Assembly: GCA_003576905.1 (NCBI GenBank)
Contig: QEVG01000013.1
Span: forward strand, 1-64,000
Reading direction: 5' to 3'
Source: Planctomycetota bacterium
Lineage (GTDB): Bacteria; Planctomycetota; Phycisphaerae; UBA1845; UTPLA1
DNA: 64,000 nucleotides
How positions within the stretch are numbered: the first letter of the stretch is position 1; each line of letters opens with the position of its first letter. This document shows positions 35,339 to 45,637 of this stretch, piece by piece. The notes beneath the pieces are model-generated. The model was not told the DNA's origin and searched no databases. It was given only the letters and a program-made list of their open reading frames with translations. The position numbers and the translations under genes were made by a program.

Positions 35339-36418
35339 TCAGGCCGCGAGCACCGCTGTCGACTTTGGATACGAGCCAAGCACGTGCAGCGTATGGCAGT
35401 GAGTTCGCGCATCGTCGAGCGCCTTCTTCACATTGGCGTCCGCCGCGTGCCCGTCGATATCAACGAAGAAATTGTACTCGACCTCCGCCTTCGGGCTTGG
35501 ACGCGACGTGAGCATTGTCAGGTTGATGCCCGCCTTCTGGAAAACAAGCAGCACTTCGACCAATGCTCCGGCTTTGTGGGCCGTGACGAACATCAGGCTC
35601 GTGCGGTCGTGGCCCGTCGGCCGCGTCTCATCCCGCCCCAGAACAAAGAAGCGTGTCGCGTTGTTCGGGTTGTCCTCGATGTTCTCCGCGAGGACCGAAA
35701 GCCCATAGAGCTTTGCGGCCAGTTTGCTTCCGATCGCCGCGGCGTTTCGCTGGCTGGCCGCCATCTCCGCCGCGCGGCTGGTGCTCGGCGCGGGCGACAC
35801 CTTGGCCGCCAGTCCGGTCTCGGCCAGCCATCGCTGGCATTGCATGAACGCCTCGGGCTTCGAGTACACGACCTCGATGTCTTCCTGCCTGCACGACGCC
35901 ATCAGATTGTGGTGAATCGCGCGATACATCTCGCAGCAGATCTTCGTTCCGTGTTTCAGGAACGCGTCCAGCGTGTCAAGCACTGCGCCGCTGGTCGAGT
36001 TCTCAACCGGGACCACGCCGTAGTCCACGTGACCGCGCGACATTTCCTCAAACACCGCCGCGATCTGCGACAGCGATTCGTATTCCACGGACGCGCCGAA
36101 CTTGCCAAGCGCCGCCTCGTGCGTAAACGACCCACGCGGGCCGAGATAACCCACGCGCGGCGGCCGCTCGAGGGCGAACGACGCCGACATGAGCTCGCGG
36201 TATATCGCATGCAGCGACTCGCGGGTCAGGGGGCCAGTCGAAAGTCGCGCCACGCGCGACAGGACCTCCGTCTCGCGGTCCGGAGCATACACGCCCGCGC
36301 CGCTCGACATCTTCAGCTTGCCAATCTCCACGGCTACCGCCGCTCGTTCGTTCAGCAGCCGCACGAGCTGCCCATCGAGCGCGTCTATTTGCCTTCTCAA
36401 TTCGTCCAGCGTTGCCAT
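35339..36418 (-). CDS. pheA: Bifunctional chorismate mutase/prephenate dehydratase
   Basis: A 359-residue protein. Residues 1-85 are an AroQ chorismate mutase (ATLDELRRQIDALDGQLVRL). Residues about 95-270 are prephenate dehydratase (VGYLGPRGSFTHEAA, VPVENSTSGAV, NNATRFFVLG with the catalytic Thr-Arg-Phe). Residues 285-359 are an ACT domain with LTSRPS, the phenylalanine-sensing motif. It makes phenylpyruvate from chorismate and is probably inhibited by phenylalanine. The ATG at 36418 follows AGGGA. It is the first gene of the operon behind the promoter at 36465-36493. Confidence 0.95.
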   Translation of the reverse strand: MATLDELRRQIDALDGQLVRLLNERAAVAVEIGKLKMSSGAGVYAPDRETEVLSRVARLSTGPLTRESLHAIYRELMSASFALERPPRVGYLGPRGSFTHEAALGKFGASVEYESLSQIAAVFEEMSRGHVDYGVVPVENSTSGAVLDTLDAFLKHGTKICCEMYRAIHHNLMASCRQEDIEVVYSKPEAFMQCQRWLAETGLAAKVSPAPSTSRAAEMAASQRNAAAIGSKLAAKLYGLSVLAENIEDNPNNATRFFVLGRDETRPTGHDRTSLMFVTAHKAGALVEVLLVFQKAGINLTMLTSRPSPKAEVEYNFFVDIDGHAADANVKKALDDARTHCHTLHVLGSYPKSTAVLAA

Positions 36419-36464
36419 GAAGTTTCCCTGGAGGGTTGTCAGACCCCTCACGGGAGAACCCCAC

Positions 36465-36493
36465 ATTCAAAGCGATAGTTATAGATGTGTCAA
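36465..36493 (-). promoter_or_regulatory. Sigma70-type promoter of the pheA-coaB operon
   Basis: On the minus strand, TTGACA (36488-36493) is a perfect -35 box and TTGAAT (36465-36470) is a fair -10 box, with a 17-nt spacer. Transcription would begin about 40 nt before the pheA start codon. It lies in the 152-nt gap after the TSP3 lipoprotein gene. Confidence 0.55.
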
Positions 36494-36570
36494 GGACTTA
36501 GTGGTTTTCGTGGGCGCAATCGCCATGCCGCGGGGCCCGGACGGCCGCCGGGCGATTAATCATTTGCAGA

Positions 36571-37830
36571 CTAAGAGTTGGGATCGTTCGGGTTGTTGTC
36601 CGACCCGTCCGGGTTGCCGTCATCATCGCTGTCTTCGTCGCTCGGGTCCGTTCCCTGGAAAATCTCGAACCCGTCAGAGAGACCGTCATCGTCGGAATCG
36701 TCATCCAGTGGGCCGGTCCCCAAATCGACTTCTTCGCCGTCGCTCAAGCCGTCGTCATCGGAATCGTCGTCGAGCGGATCCGTCAACAGGGCGGACTCCT
36801 GTCCGTCGCTCAGGCCGTCGTCGTCACTGTCGCTATCGCGTGGATCACTGCCGAATAGCAGTTCCAGCCCGTCCGCCAGTCCGTCGTCATCGGTGTCGTC
36901 GTCGTTCGGGTCGGTTCCCTGCTGAGCTTCCTCCCCGTCGTTCAGCCCGTCATCGTCCGAATCTTCGTCGAGCGGGTCCGTCATGTTCTCAAATTCGCGA
37001 CCATCCTCCACGCCGTCGTCATCGCTGTCTTCATCCAGCGGATCAGTGCCGAAGAGCTGTTCAAGCCCGTCATAGATGTCGTCATCATCCGTGTCCGGAT
37101 CGGTCGGATCGGTTCCGAAGAGCTGTTCAAGCCCATCGTAGATGTCGTCGTCGTCGGTGTCGGCATCGACGCCGCTGGTGCCGAGCTCCTTTTCTTCGCC
37201 GTCGGTCAGGCCGTCGCTGTCGGTGTCCGGGTTGGTCGGATCGGTGCCGCAGTCGTCGTCATCATCCTCGTTGTCCTTTCCGTCGCCGTCGTCATCCTCA
37301 TCGCCGTCGCCATCGCAGTCGTCCTCGTCATCGTCGTCGTCGCCGTCGTCGTCCGTGTCTTCGTCGTTCGGATCGGTGCCGTCCTCCTTTTCCTCGCCGT
37401 CGTCCGCTCCGTCATCATCGCTGTCGGGGTCGTTGGGATCCGATCCGTCGTCGACCTCCTCGCCGTCGTTCACGCCATCGTCGTCCGAATCGTTGTCCAG
37501 CGGGTCGGTTTCCGCGACCTCCTCCTCGCCGTCGTCGAGCCCGTCATCGTCGCTGTCAGGATCGAAGGGGTCCGTCCCGTTCCCCAGTTCCGTCAATGAA
37601 AGCAGACCGTCTCCGTCGTGGTCGTGAAGCAGGGCTGCAAGAACGTCGTCGTCGGTCTCTGGAATCTCGCCGCCCGCGCCGGGCGTCGCTGGGACAGGGT
37701 CCCACGTCGGCCCCGCCGGCGTGTCAGCAGAGGGCGGCGGCGAAAACCCGGACAGCAGCGGCGCGCCCTGCTCGCAGCCGAGCAGAAGGGACGCCGCAAT
37801 GCCTGCCGCGATTCCGAAAAAAAACTTCAT
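36571..37830 (-). CDS. Asp-rich thrombospondin type 3 repeat lipoprotein
   Basis: A 419-residue protein. The signal peptide ends in LLLGC (Cys19), so it is a lipoprotein. From about residue 70 to the end it is an array of more than a dozen acidic units of the type [12 protein letters not shown], each about 22-24 residues with TDP linkers. These should bind many calcium ions. A hyperacidic stretch near 195-225 is almost pure Asp, Glu and Gly. There is no other domain. It follows the larger TSP3 lipoprotein by 62 nt on the same strand. The frame continues upstream through that neighbour's end but is spurious. Its role may be adhesion or surface structure. Confidence 0.8.
   Translation of the reverse strand: MKFFFGIAAGIAASLLLGCEQGAPLLSGFSPPPSADTPAGPTWDPVPATPGAGGEIPETDDDVLAALLHDHDGDGLLSLTELGNGTDPFDPDSDDDGLDDGEEEVAETDPLDNDSDDDGVNDGEEVDDGSDPNDPDSDDDGADDGEEKEDGTDPNDEDTDDDGDDDDDEDDCDGDGDEDDDGDGKDNEDDDDDCGTDPTNPDTDSDGLTDGEEKELGTSGVDADTDDDDIYDGLEQLFGTDPTDPDTDDDDIYDGLEQLFGTDPLDEDSDDDGVEDGREFENMTDPLDEDSDDDGLNDGEEAQQGTDPNDDDTDDDGLADGLELLFGSDPRDSDSDDDGLSDGQESALLTDPLDDDSDDDGLSDGEEVDLGTGPLDDDSDDDGLSDGFEIFQGTDPSDEDSDDDGNPDGSDNNPNDPNS
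37041..37172. repeat. 66-nt tandem duplication inside the TSP3 lipoprotein gene
   Basis: Two adjacent copies with a 66-nt period encode the identical stretch [18 protein letters not shown]. The codons differ only at some third positions. The neighbouring units in the array are more diverged, so this pair arose by a recent duplication of one repeat unit. Confidence 0.7.
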
Positions 37831-37892
37831 CCGCGCACGTTCCATCGCGGGGGCGCCAACAAGAGCGCGCCCCCGCGGTTTTCCGATTGTTG

Positions 37893-40800
37893 TTATTCGA
37901 CGGAGACGGTGCCGAATACCGTCCACGTATAGCTCTGCTCGTCCACATTCCCGCAGTTGCCGCTCTTTGACCAGCTGTAGGTCTGGGCTGTCGTCGGAAC
38001 GGCGAACGACGTGTTGGCGGTCACGTCGATCGATCCCGCGAAGCCGCAGTCGCAGCCGGATGGGCCGTATCGAAGCGATGCATCCGCGCCGTCGTCGATT
38101 TCCTGCACGAAGCCGGCCATCTGGAAGACCTGGCCGGTCCGCGCGATGAAAGACTCGCTGGCGCTCACGCTGACTGTGTAGTTGTTGTCCACCAGAAGAT
38201 AGCCGTCGCCATTGATACAGCCCTGGTCGTCGCCCGATTGGCACGCGGGGAAGCCGAGCGTGTTCTGCGATGCCATCTGGAAGAAGCTCGCGTCCGTCGG
38301 TCGCTTGAACCTCAGCGAGAAGTTGAACTCGCCATCGTTGTCCGCGGCATCACAGTCGCCACTCACCTCGATCGTCGTGTACGTAAACGTAATCTTCTGG
38401 TCGCTGAATAGCGGACTGCGGCAGTTTGCACCTGCGCAGATCGCCCCTTCGGCGTTGTCCAGCGCTCCGTCTCCGTCGGTGTCTTCCTCCGTCGGGTCGG
38501 TCAGGTTCGAGAACTCCACGTTGTCGTTCCATCCGTCCACGTCGGAATTCGGCGTAAACGGGCTGGGCCGCTTGTTCATGGCCACGCCGCCGTTTACGCT
38601 GACGTTCCAGCCGACGTCCAGCTCGAAATCGTCCTCCAGCGTGTCGCCGTCCGTATCGCGGTGCTTCGGATTCGTTCCGAGCCGGCGCGAACCGAAGTCA
38701 TCCAGCACGAGAAGGGTGAACTCGCAGTTGTCCGCGTCCTGGCATTCGCTCACGAACTCGCCCCATCCGGCCGCAAAGTTTCCACATGGCACCGCCGATG
38801 TGACGCACGTATCCGGACCGTCGAACTCGTCGAAGTCCGAAAGCCCGTCCCCGTCGGTATCCACGTTCTGCGGGTTCGTGCCGAGCTTGTGCTCGAGCAG
38901 GTCCGGCAGGCGGTCGTCGTCGCTGTCCGGATCGAACGGATCCGACGTGTAGGTGACCATCGAGCCGTTCACCACGGTTTCAAACCCGTTCGTCTCGAAG
39001 AAGTCTGGCACTCCGTCCTGATCGGCGTCCCGGAAGCGCGCCCCGTCGAACGGATTGTTGGGATTGATCCTCAGGTTGAACTCGGCCCCGTCGGTGATTC
39101 CGTCGCCGTCGGTGTCCGCGTTCAGCGGGTTCGACCCGTAGCCCTCGCCCGTCTGGCCCGGAGGTATGCAGCCCATGATCACGGGGTGATCGGCGCCGAT
39201 GAAGTCGTCGCCGCCCGGCGTGCTGTCGATAACGCCGTCCGTTCCCGGGAATACGACGATGCCACCCTTGACGAGGGTGCCGGTCGCCGCAACGTCGTTC
39301 GCGTCGACGGTGGTTTCGGCGATGCCGTTGCCGCCGTCCAGAATGACCTGGCCCTCGTAGAACGGAACCGTAAACACCAGGAGGCCGTTCTGCTGATTGA
39401 TGTTGTACCCGGTCAGTTCTTCATAATCTGTCAGACCATCCTCGTCGGTGTCGCGCTGCCGCGCGTCAAGACCGCAATCGCGCTCCTCATGATCGAGCAA
39501 CATGTCTCCGTCCGAATCCGGCTGGACAGGATCGGAATACACCCGGCGTGACGTGCGGCCCTCGACCTGTACAACCCAGCCCTCCTTGATCTCCTCGTAA
39601 TCGGTGAGCAGATCAAAGGTGCGATCCATGCACGTCCCGTCATACTGGGGAGTGCTCAGGTCGTCGTTGGGGCATCCGTCCGTGTTCGGGTTGCGATCGG
39701 AGCTCCCGTACATGAATTCTTCCTGTGCATACACCTGGTCGGCGTCCTTGTCCTGCACAAAGGTCATGGCGAACTGATCGCCTGACTTGATGACGATCTC
39801 GTCGAAGTTCAGCGCGTTGTCCGTAAGGGCTCCATCGGAAAAGACCACCCAGAACGTACGCGTCTCGTCGAGAACACGCGCGGTCAGATCGCCCGGCGGG
39901 GGGGTTTGCGGATCATCCGCGAAGCCGGACTTGACGTCCTTGACGCGCGTGAGGATCTGCACCGGCGTGACGACTCCGTTGACATCGCGGTCGACGAACG
40001 TCGTCTCGTAACCCGTGCCGCCGGTCGCGTCATCTCCGCCCGGCGTTGTGTCCAGGACGCCGTCAGGGCCCGCCCGCACGACGATACCGTCTGCCGGGAC
40101 TGCATTCCCCACGGGGACGACCTGGATGTCATCGTTGGCCGCTGTCGACTCGCAGGTCATGTTCCCGCCGTCCCGGATGGCGTCGCCCGTCTTAAGGCGC
40201 AGGATATCCTGCAGCGCGAAGGCCATCGTGATGCCGCGCGACTCGCCGAACTCGTCAAACGTGCTGTTGGTGGCGATGCGGAACGTCTCGAGCCGCCCGT
40301 CGCCGTAGTCGATGCTGAGTCCGGCCGTGCGGTCGAACACGGTCTGCGACGTGAACGCGAAGTTCCGCCCGAGTTCGTCGGTGATGTCGAAATTCGCGAG
40401 CTTCACGATCAGCCCGCGCGGATTCTTCATCAGGTCCTCGACCTGCTGCGGAAATACCTGAACCGCCTCGAAGACGAACGGACCTCGCTCGGAAACAAGA
40501 CCGAGCGGGCCGAGGTTGACCGGGGCGAAATTCGGGTTCTGCGGCCGAAGTGAAGCGATGGGCAGAAAGTTCTTCCGGTTTCGCGGATCCTGCGCCAGCG
40601 CCGTCAGCTCAATGTTGGAAATCGTGAACGCCGTCGTGGAGATGTTCTGCAAGGTCACGTCCGTGAGCATGGACGCGCCCACGACTTCGCGCGTAACGGA
40701 CCGGGACTGGTCGACCTGCGCCGTCGTGCTGAGCGACTGCTCAAATGCCTGTTCGGACGATTCCTTGCTCTCCTCGCTGACGCTCGTGGTATGTCCCTGC

Positions 40801-42437
40801 TCGAAGCCCGTCTTCAATCCAAAGGTGCCGGTCACCCCGCCGCCCTTTGGAATATCAATCGACACTTCCAGTTCTGTGCTTGCTTCGATCGAAGCCTTCG
40901 TACTGTCCTCGTTGCTCGTGGCAAAGGTCTGCTCCGTGCCTTCCGTGAGCGTGCTTCCCTGTGACTCGGTCACGGATTGCGAACTGCCCTGCGTGTCGGT
41001 GTAAGTGAACCGCACGTCCAGGTTCAGCGCGATGTTGCCGATGTCAATGCGCGGCTTCGGAAGATCGCTGATCCGCGGATTGCGGTTGGCGCCGATGATC
41101 TCCTCGTCGTCGCTGATCTGATCCCCGTCGGTGTCCGCCAGCACCATCGACGTCTTGAAAAAGATCTCGAGCGAGTCCGAAAGGCTGTCGCCGTCCGAGT
41201 CCTGCGCCGTCGGATCGCTGTACCACTCGTTCCACTCGTCCGCGTCCGCGACCTGGTCTCCGTCGGTGTCCGCGCTGCGCGGGTCGATGCCGATCGCGCG
41301 TTCGTCAAAATCGGAAAGTCCGTCCGAGTCGGAATCGGCCTTGGTCGGATCGCTGGTCACGTCGCGCGACACGATCGTGCCGTTCACGAGCTGAACGAAG
41401 ACAACCCATCCGCGCTGTTCTTCGTTGTCGGGCAGGCCATCGCCGTCCTGATCGACTCCGCCCTGAAGGGGAGGGGTGCCGGCAAAGACCGCCTGGGTCG
41501 GGTTTACCAGGATGTCCGGCGGCGCCAGCGGGTTTCCATCGACGTCCTTGATGTTTGTGACGGTCAGAAGGTAGGTCAGTTCGTTCTGCGGGAATGTCGT
41601 TAGAGTGACCGACGTGCCATCGACGCTTGGAGCGGCCGCACTGACCAGCAAGACGCCGGCTTCCGGCTGCTGATTGAGTTGCACAATGCTGTAGTTCGAC
41701 GCGTCATCCGCGCCGTCGGCGACCGATTCGTTGAACGTCACCCGTACCGTGGTGTTGCTCGTCGAAATCGCGCTCACCACGCGCGGTCCGCCTGGCAAGC
41801 GCACCGGCGATCGTTCGTACGTAAAGGCTGCCGCGAGGACGAGGCTGTCGCCGTCCGGGCGAATAAGCACGACATCAACGACGCCTTCGCCCTGCGCCGG
41901 CGCATCCACCGAAAGCACTTGCGAATTCACGACCGCCACGTTCGTTCCAAGAAACCCTCCGAAGAGAACGACCATCCCCGGCGCAAAGTGTTCGCCGGTA
42001 ATCGTCACCCGTGTCCCTCCCTGCGTTGAGCCCGAATCGGGCGCGATGGTTGCAAACGTCATGTCCGGCTGCTCGGGCGGAGGCTCCACGAAGGTGAATG
42101 CCTGGGGGACAATGGAGTTGACCACGTCGCTTGTTCGGAACTGAACGTCCACCGTGCCGGCAGGCATGGCGGGCGTTTTCACGCGGAGCAGGCCCGGGTT
42201 GACGAAGACTACCTCTTGGGCGGAGGTGTTTCCGAAAAGCACGGCCGTCTGCGCCGAGAAGCCGGACCCAAGGATCGTGACTTCCGTGCCGCCCGCCGTC
42301 GTCCCCGTGTTGGGCGATATGACGGGAGGCGCGTCGCCGTTGTTCGGGCAGCCGCCGATCATGGTGCCTGCGGCGCCGACCATTGCGCCAAGCGCGAGTG
42401 CAAGTCGAACCGTGGATCGCTTCGTTGAATTGAACAT
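37893..42437 (-). CDS. Giant TSP3 lipoprotein with protective-antigen-like pore region
   Basis: A 1514-residue protein. The signal peptide ends in IGGC (Cys30), a lipobox. Two IPT/TIG domains (about 35-205) and an Ig-like domain (about 215-320) follow. The first TSP3/Ca-binding cluster (about 330-450) is followed directly by a Ser/Thr-rich alternating region (about 455-640). In order and pattern this resembles the calcium-binding, pore-forming and following beta parts of anthrax protective antigen. A second TSP3 cluster (about 965-1330) and a beta-rich C-terminal domain follow. I choose the ATG at 42437, 8 nt after GAGG; 42443 is the alternative. It is the first gene before the smaller TSP3 lipoprotein. 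Confidence 0.8.
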   Translation of the reverse strand: MFNSTKRSTVRLALALGAMVGAAGTMIGGCPNNGDAPPVISPNTGTTAGGTEVTILGSGFSAQTAVLFGNTSAQEVVFVNPGLLRVKTPAMPAGTVDVQFRTSDVVNSIVPQAFTFVEPPPEQPDMTFATIAPDSGSTQGGTRVTITGEHFAPGMVVLFGGFLGTNVAVVNSQVLSVDAPAQGEGVVDVVLIRPDGDSLVLAAAFTYERSPVRLPGGPRVVSAISTSNTTVRVTFNESVADGADDASNYSIVQLNQQPEAGVLLVSAAAPSVDGTSVTLTTFPQNELTYLLTVTNIKDVDGNPLAPPDILVNPTQAVFAGTPPLQGGVDQDGDGLPDNEEQRGWVVFVQLVNGTIVSRDVTSDPTKADSDSDGLSDFDERAIGIDPRSADTDGDQVADADEWNEWYSDPTAQDSDGDSLSDSLEIFFKTSMVLADTDGDQISDDEEIIGANRNPRISDLPKPRIDIGNIALNLDVRFTYTDTQGSSQSVTESQGSTLTEGTEQTFATSNEDSTKASIEASTELEVSIDIPKGGGVTGTFGLKTGFEQGHTTSVSEESKESSEQAFEQSLSTTAQVDQSRSVTREVVGASMLTDVTLQNISTTAFTISNIELTALAQDPRNRKNFLPIASLRPQNPNFAPVNLGPLGLVSERGPFVFEAVQVFPQQVEDLMKNPRGLIVKLANFDITDELGRNFAFTSQTVFDRTAGLSIDYGDGRLETFRIATNSTFDEFGESRGITMAFALQDILRLKTGDAIRDGGNMTCESTAANDDIQVVPVGNAVPADGIVVRAGPDGVLDTTPGGDDATGGTGYETTFVDRDVNGVVTPVQILTRVKDVKSGFADDPQTPPPGDLTARVLDETRTFWVVFSDGALTDNALNFDEIVIKSGDQFAMTFVQDKDADQVYAQEEFMYGSSDRNPNTDGCPNDDLSTPQYDGTCMDRTFDLLTDYEEIKEGWVVQVEGRTSRRVYSDPVQPDSDGDMLLDHEERDCGLDARQRDTDEDGLTDYEELTGYNINQQNGLLVFTVPFYEGQVILDGGNGIAETTVDANDVAATGTLVKGGIVVFPGTDGVIDSTPGGDDFIGADHPVIMGCIPPGQTGEGYGSNPLNADTDGDGITDGAEFNLRINPNNPFDGARFRDADQDGVPDFFETNGFETVVNGSMVTYTSDPFDPDSDDDRLPDLLEHKLGTNPQNVDTDGDGLSDFDEFDGPDTCVTSAVPCGNFAAGWGEFVSECQDADNCEFTLLVLDDFGSRRLGTNPKHRDTDGDTLEDDFELDVGWNVSVNGGVAMNKRPSPFTPNSDVDGWNDNVEFSNLTDPTEEDTDGDGALDNAEGAICAGANCRSPLFSDQKITFTYTTIEVSGDCDAADNDGEFNFSLRFKRPTDASFFQMASQNTLGFPACQSGDDQGCINGDGYLLVDNNYTVSVSASESFIARTGQVFQMAGFVQEIDDGADASLRYGPSGCDCGFAGSIDVTANTSFAVPTTAQTYSWSKSGNCGNVDEQSYTWTVFGTVSVE

Positions 42438-42960
42438 GGACATATCCTCATCCTGTGTATGTGCCGTGGGCGTTTCTCCCTGGGTTGCAGGTGACGCGAC
42501 CCCCACTGTCATGAATGCCAAGACTTGTTTTCCCCCCCGAGGGGCGTCTGGCGTCTTGTGCTCCGGCTTGTTGATGTCATCCATGATAGACACAACCGGG
42601 CGTTTCTGTCTCGTTCTTTTCGGTCCGAATTATCAGTCCCGCAATACGACCTCGGTATGTCCCCTAAGACGGGTACCGTTCGGACCGCGTTCTGCTTCCA
42701 AGAACCGCCGGCGACCCGCGCATGCAAACCTGTAAGCCAGTTTGAAATCTGCGCGCAGTTCCCATCAAAAAAGGCATGGGATCTTGCTGAATTGTTGGGA
42801 AGCAGGCCACGTGACTGACTTGATCGAAATCGGCGTGAGCCCAGCGTGCTCGATTCTGGAGATCGAAGAGCGATAAATTATGGGTACAAAATCTCCAATT
42901 GCGCCGAGTGCATGATTCCGCCACGGGTCGGCCCGATTAGTCTCGGGTCTGACGCGACAC
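42438..42960. other. Intergenic region, 523 bp
   Basis: This gap lies between the KS operon end (42961) and the start of the giant lipoprotein, both on the minus strand. It should hold the terminator of the former and the promoter of the latter. A weak inverted repeat lies near 42724-42743. I see no convincing gene, terminator or known riboswitch motif. Confidence 0.5.
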
Positions 42961-44256
42961 TCAGCCTTCAAAGGCGGCGACGGCGAGCGTGTCGTTTTGG
43001 CCGCCGAATCCGAACGAATTGGAAAGGCAATTCCGCACCTTGGTCCTGCGCGGCTGGTTAGGGACATAGTCCAGATCGCAGTTTGGATCCGGGGTGCTGT
43101 AATTGATCGTGGGGGGGAGGACCTGATCTCGGATGGCCAGGATGCAGGTGATCAATTCGCAGGCCCCCGCTGCGGCAATCAGATGCCCCAGCATGCTCTT
43201 GACGCTGCTGACCGGGACGTTCTTGGCCCGGTCGCCAAAGACGCCCTTGATCGCGAGCGTTTCGATCTTGTCATTTTCCTCCGTCCCGGTGCCATGTGCG
43301 GAGATGTAATCGATCTCGGCGGGGGAGAGCCCCGCGTCGGCCATGGCCAGGCGCATGGCGGCCATCGCCCCACGACCACTTTCGTGAATATCCGTGATGC
43401 GAAAGGCGTCCGCCGTCGATCCGTAGCCCTTTATTTCCGCATGAATCTTTGCCCCGCGGGCACGGGCATGGCCAAGTTCTTCGAGGATCAGCATGCCGGC
43501 GCCTTCGCCCAGCACAAACCCGTCGCGCGTCCGATCGAACGGGCGCGAAGCCGTGATGCACGCGTCGTTTCGGGTCGAGAGGGCCGTGAGGCGGTTGAAG
43601 CCCGTGACGCCGAACGGGTGAATCATCGAGTGGCATCCGCCGGAGATCATCACATCCGCGTCGCCCCGACGGATCATGTTCGTGGCCTCGCCGATGGCTT
43701 GGGTGCTCGCGGCGCACGCGGTGAGGGTGTTGAAATTCGGTCCCTCGAGACCGAAAAGGGCGGCGATATGCGCCGCGGCCATGTTTGGATCCTGCTCCGC
43801 TTCGACGATCTTCTGAAGTCGCTCGTAGGCGACGTCCGCCCAGCGCTGCGTGTCGAGCCGGTTCTCGGCGTAGTTCCAACCCTCAACGGCCGACGCCGTG
43901 AAGTTCTCGAAGTCCAGCGGCCCTTCGCCGCCGCCCAGGTACACGCCGATGTGTGTCTTGTCGAGCTTCGCCGCCTTGTCCAGGGCCGAGTGCGTCCACG
44001 CAAGCTTCGCGGCGGCAAGGGCGAACCGGGCCTGCCGGCTCACATCCTTGTGAGTGTCGTAGGCGTCGCCGAGAAATTTCCGAAGGTCGAAACTCTTCAC
44101 CTCGGACGAGAACTGCGTCGGAAACGTGCTGGCGTCGAAGATCGTCGTCGCCGCAATGCCGCTCTTGCCGCCCAGGATGCTCTGCCAGGCGCCATCAATG
44201 TCATGGCCAAGGGGCGTGATCCAGCCCATGCCGGTAACGACTACACGACGTGTCAT
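42961..44256 (-). CDS. Beta-ketoacyl-ACP synthase (FabF-like, active)
   Basis: A 431-residue ketosynthase with an intact triad: Cys181 in NTLTACAASTQAIGEA, His321 in HGTGTEEND, and His358 in KSMLGHLIAAAGA, with Lys353. Length and fold follow FabF. It condenses malonyl-ACP with an acyl primer. Its start overlaps the end of the adjacent degenerate ketosynthase as ATGA (44253-44256). The two probably form a heterodimer, like the KS/chain-length-factor pairs of type II polyketide systems. It is the last gene of a five-gene operon. Confidence 0.9.
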   Translation of the reverse strand: MTRRVVVTGMGWITPLGHDIDGAWQSILGGKSGIAATTIFDASTFPTQFSSEVKSFDLRKFLGDAYDTHKDVSRQARFALAAAKLAWTHSALDKAAKLDKTHIGVYLGGGEGPLDFENFTASAVEGWNYAENRLDTQRWADVAYERLQKIVEAEQDPNMAAAHIAALFGLEGPNFNTLTACAASTQAIGEATNMIRRGDADVMISGGCHSMIHPFGVTGFNRLTALSTRNDACITASRPFDRTRDGFVLGEGAGMLILEELGHARARGAKIHAEIKGYGSTADAFRITDIHESGRGAMAAMRLAMADAGLSPAEIDYISAHGTGTEENDKIETLAIKGVFGDRAKNVPVSSVKSMLGHLIAAAGACELITCILAIRDQVLPPTINYSTPDPNCDLDYVPNQPRRTKVRNCLSNSFGFGGQNDTLAVAAFEG

Positions 44257-45602
44257 GGCTGATACCTCCGGATGACCATGGCGGCCGTCTGTCCGCCCGA
44301 AAGCGCCGATGAGATCGTCAGCGCGACGTCGGCCCGGCAGTCGATCGGGTCGCCCCGAACAACATTCACGCCGCAGGCCGGGTCCACCTTGTCAGTATTA
44401 AGCGACGGTGGAATGATGCCGCGCGACAGGGCCAGCGTCATTATCGCAATATCAATCGCGCCGCTGCCGGCGCCGTTGTTTCCGATCGAGCCCTTGACCG
44501 CCATCACCGGAATCGTCGCGGCACGGTCGCCGAAGACCGACTTCAATGCGGCGGCCTCCGCCGCGTCGTGCTCGCGCGTGCCCGCACCGAACACATTCAC
44601 CAGGCCGACGTCGGCCGGCGTGACGCCCGCGTCACGAAGGGCTTTCTGAATCGCCAGGGCCAGGGCCCGTCCGTCGGCCTGTGGGCTCAGCCAGTGGGTC
44701 GCGTTGACGGAAGCGCCGAAGCCGACGAGCTCGGCGTATATGCGCGCCCCGCGCGCGTTGGCCCGATCCAGGTCTTCCAGAATGATCAGTCCGCCGCCTT
44801 CACTGATGACGGTACCGCTGCGATTGACATCAAACGGCCGGCACGCGTTCTCGGGCCGGTCGTTGTACTCCGTGACCAAGCGGTGCAGCAAAGACTGCCG
44901 CATAAGCCCCATGGGGTTGATCTTGCTTTCAGCGCCGCCGCAGATGCAGATATCGGCCGCGCCGCGCTCGATCGTGCGATAGGCCTCTCCAATCGCCAGG
45001 TGGCTGCTTGCCTCGCCGCAGGTGATTGTGTTCGAGGGTGCCTGGCAGTCGTGCACGATGGTTACGTGGCACGCCAGCATGTTGGGCAGGAACTTGAGCA
45101 GCCAGAGCGGGGTGAGGTTGTTCATTCCCTCCGAGCCCCACTTCCTGAGCGAAAAGCCGCGATCGTGCGGCGTGTCCGGCCGTTCGGCCGCCGTCGAAAG
45201 CGCGCCCGCCAGTTCGTTGATGTCGGCGCAGATCAGGCCCGCGCCGATGTTCGCCCCGAAGCGCGTCGAATCGACATCGATCGCCTCGGCCTCGCCGCGC
45301 TCGAAGAGACACTTCGTCTTGATCCCGGCGTCCTTTACCGCGTGGTAGGCCGCGATGACCGCCAGCTCGATGTCCCGCGCCATTACTTTCGTGGCTTTGC
45401 GATAGCTTTTCGGGACGCAGTCCTTGACGTCCCCCGCGCGGACTTCGCCCGCGATTTGGCTGGTGAAACGGCCCGCGTCAAACGCGGAGATACGGCTGAT
45501 TCCGCACCGCTTCTCGACGAGGGATTCGAAGGTCTCCGCCGCGCCGATCCCCAGCGGCGAAGCAACACCCAGACCCGTGATGACGACACGATGTTTTTTC
45601 AT
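44253..45602 (-). CDS. Ketosynthase homologue lacking all three catalytic residues (chain-length-factor-like)
   Basis: A 449-residue FabF-like protein (KKHRVVITGLGVASPLGIG). Aligned on the shared AIGEA motif, the nucleophile place holds Glu197 instead of Cys. The first His is Phe338 (NVFGAGT in place of HGTGT) and the second is Asn375 (KGSIGNNGAGSG in place of the GH motif). A Cys lies two residues before Glu197 but out of register. It is therefore unlikely to condense by itself, and resembles a chain-length factor partner. A GTG at 45614 is an alternative start. Confidence 0.82.
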   Translation of the reverse strand: MKKHRVVITGLGVASPLGIGAAETFESLVEKRCGISRISAFDAGRFTSQIAGEVRAGDVKDCVPKSYRKATKVMARDIELAVIAAYHAVKDAGIKTKCLFERGEAEAIDVDSTRFGANIGAGLICADINELAGALSTAAERPDTPHDRGFSLRKWGSEGMNNLTPLWLLKFLPNMLACHVTIVHDCQAPSNTITCGEASSHLAIGEAYRTIERGAADICICGGAESKINPMGLMRQSLLHRLVTEYNDRPENACRPFDVNRSGTVISEGGGLIILEDLDRANARGARIYAELVGFGASVNATHWLSPQADGRALALAIQKALRDAGVTPADVGLVNVFGAGTREHDAAEAAALKSVFGDRAATIPVMAVKGSIGNNGAGSGAIDIAIMTLALSRGIIPPSLNTDKVDPACGVNVVRGDPIDCRADVALTISSALSGGQTAAMVIRRYQP

Positions 45603-45637
45603 GGCGATGACCACCGGTTCCGAACGAGGCGCGGCTG

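Noticed and set aside
36189..37970. 593-codon Arg/His-rich open frame on the plus strand
   Set aside because: It is antisense to the Asp-rich TSP3 repeat gene, and its composition is the mirror of that repeat.
36571..39540. Regularly spaced repeats, considered as a CRISPR array
   Set aside because: The repeats are in-frame codons for DxDxDG units, imperfect, without unique spacers, and inside signal-peptide-bearing genes.
42438..42960. c-di-GMP (GEMM-type) riboswitch
   Set aside because: Part of the minus strand has AAAC and GC-rich hairpin-like pieces, but the conserved core cannot be aligned.
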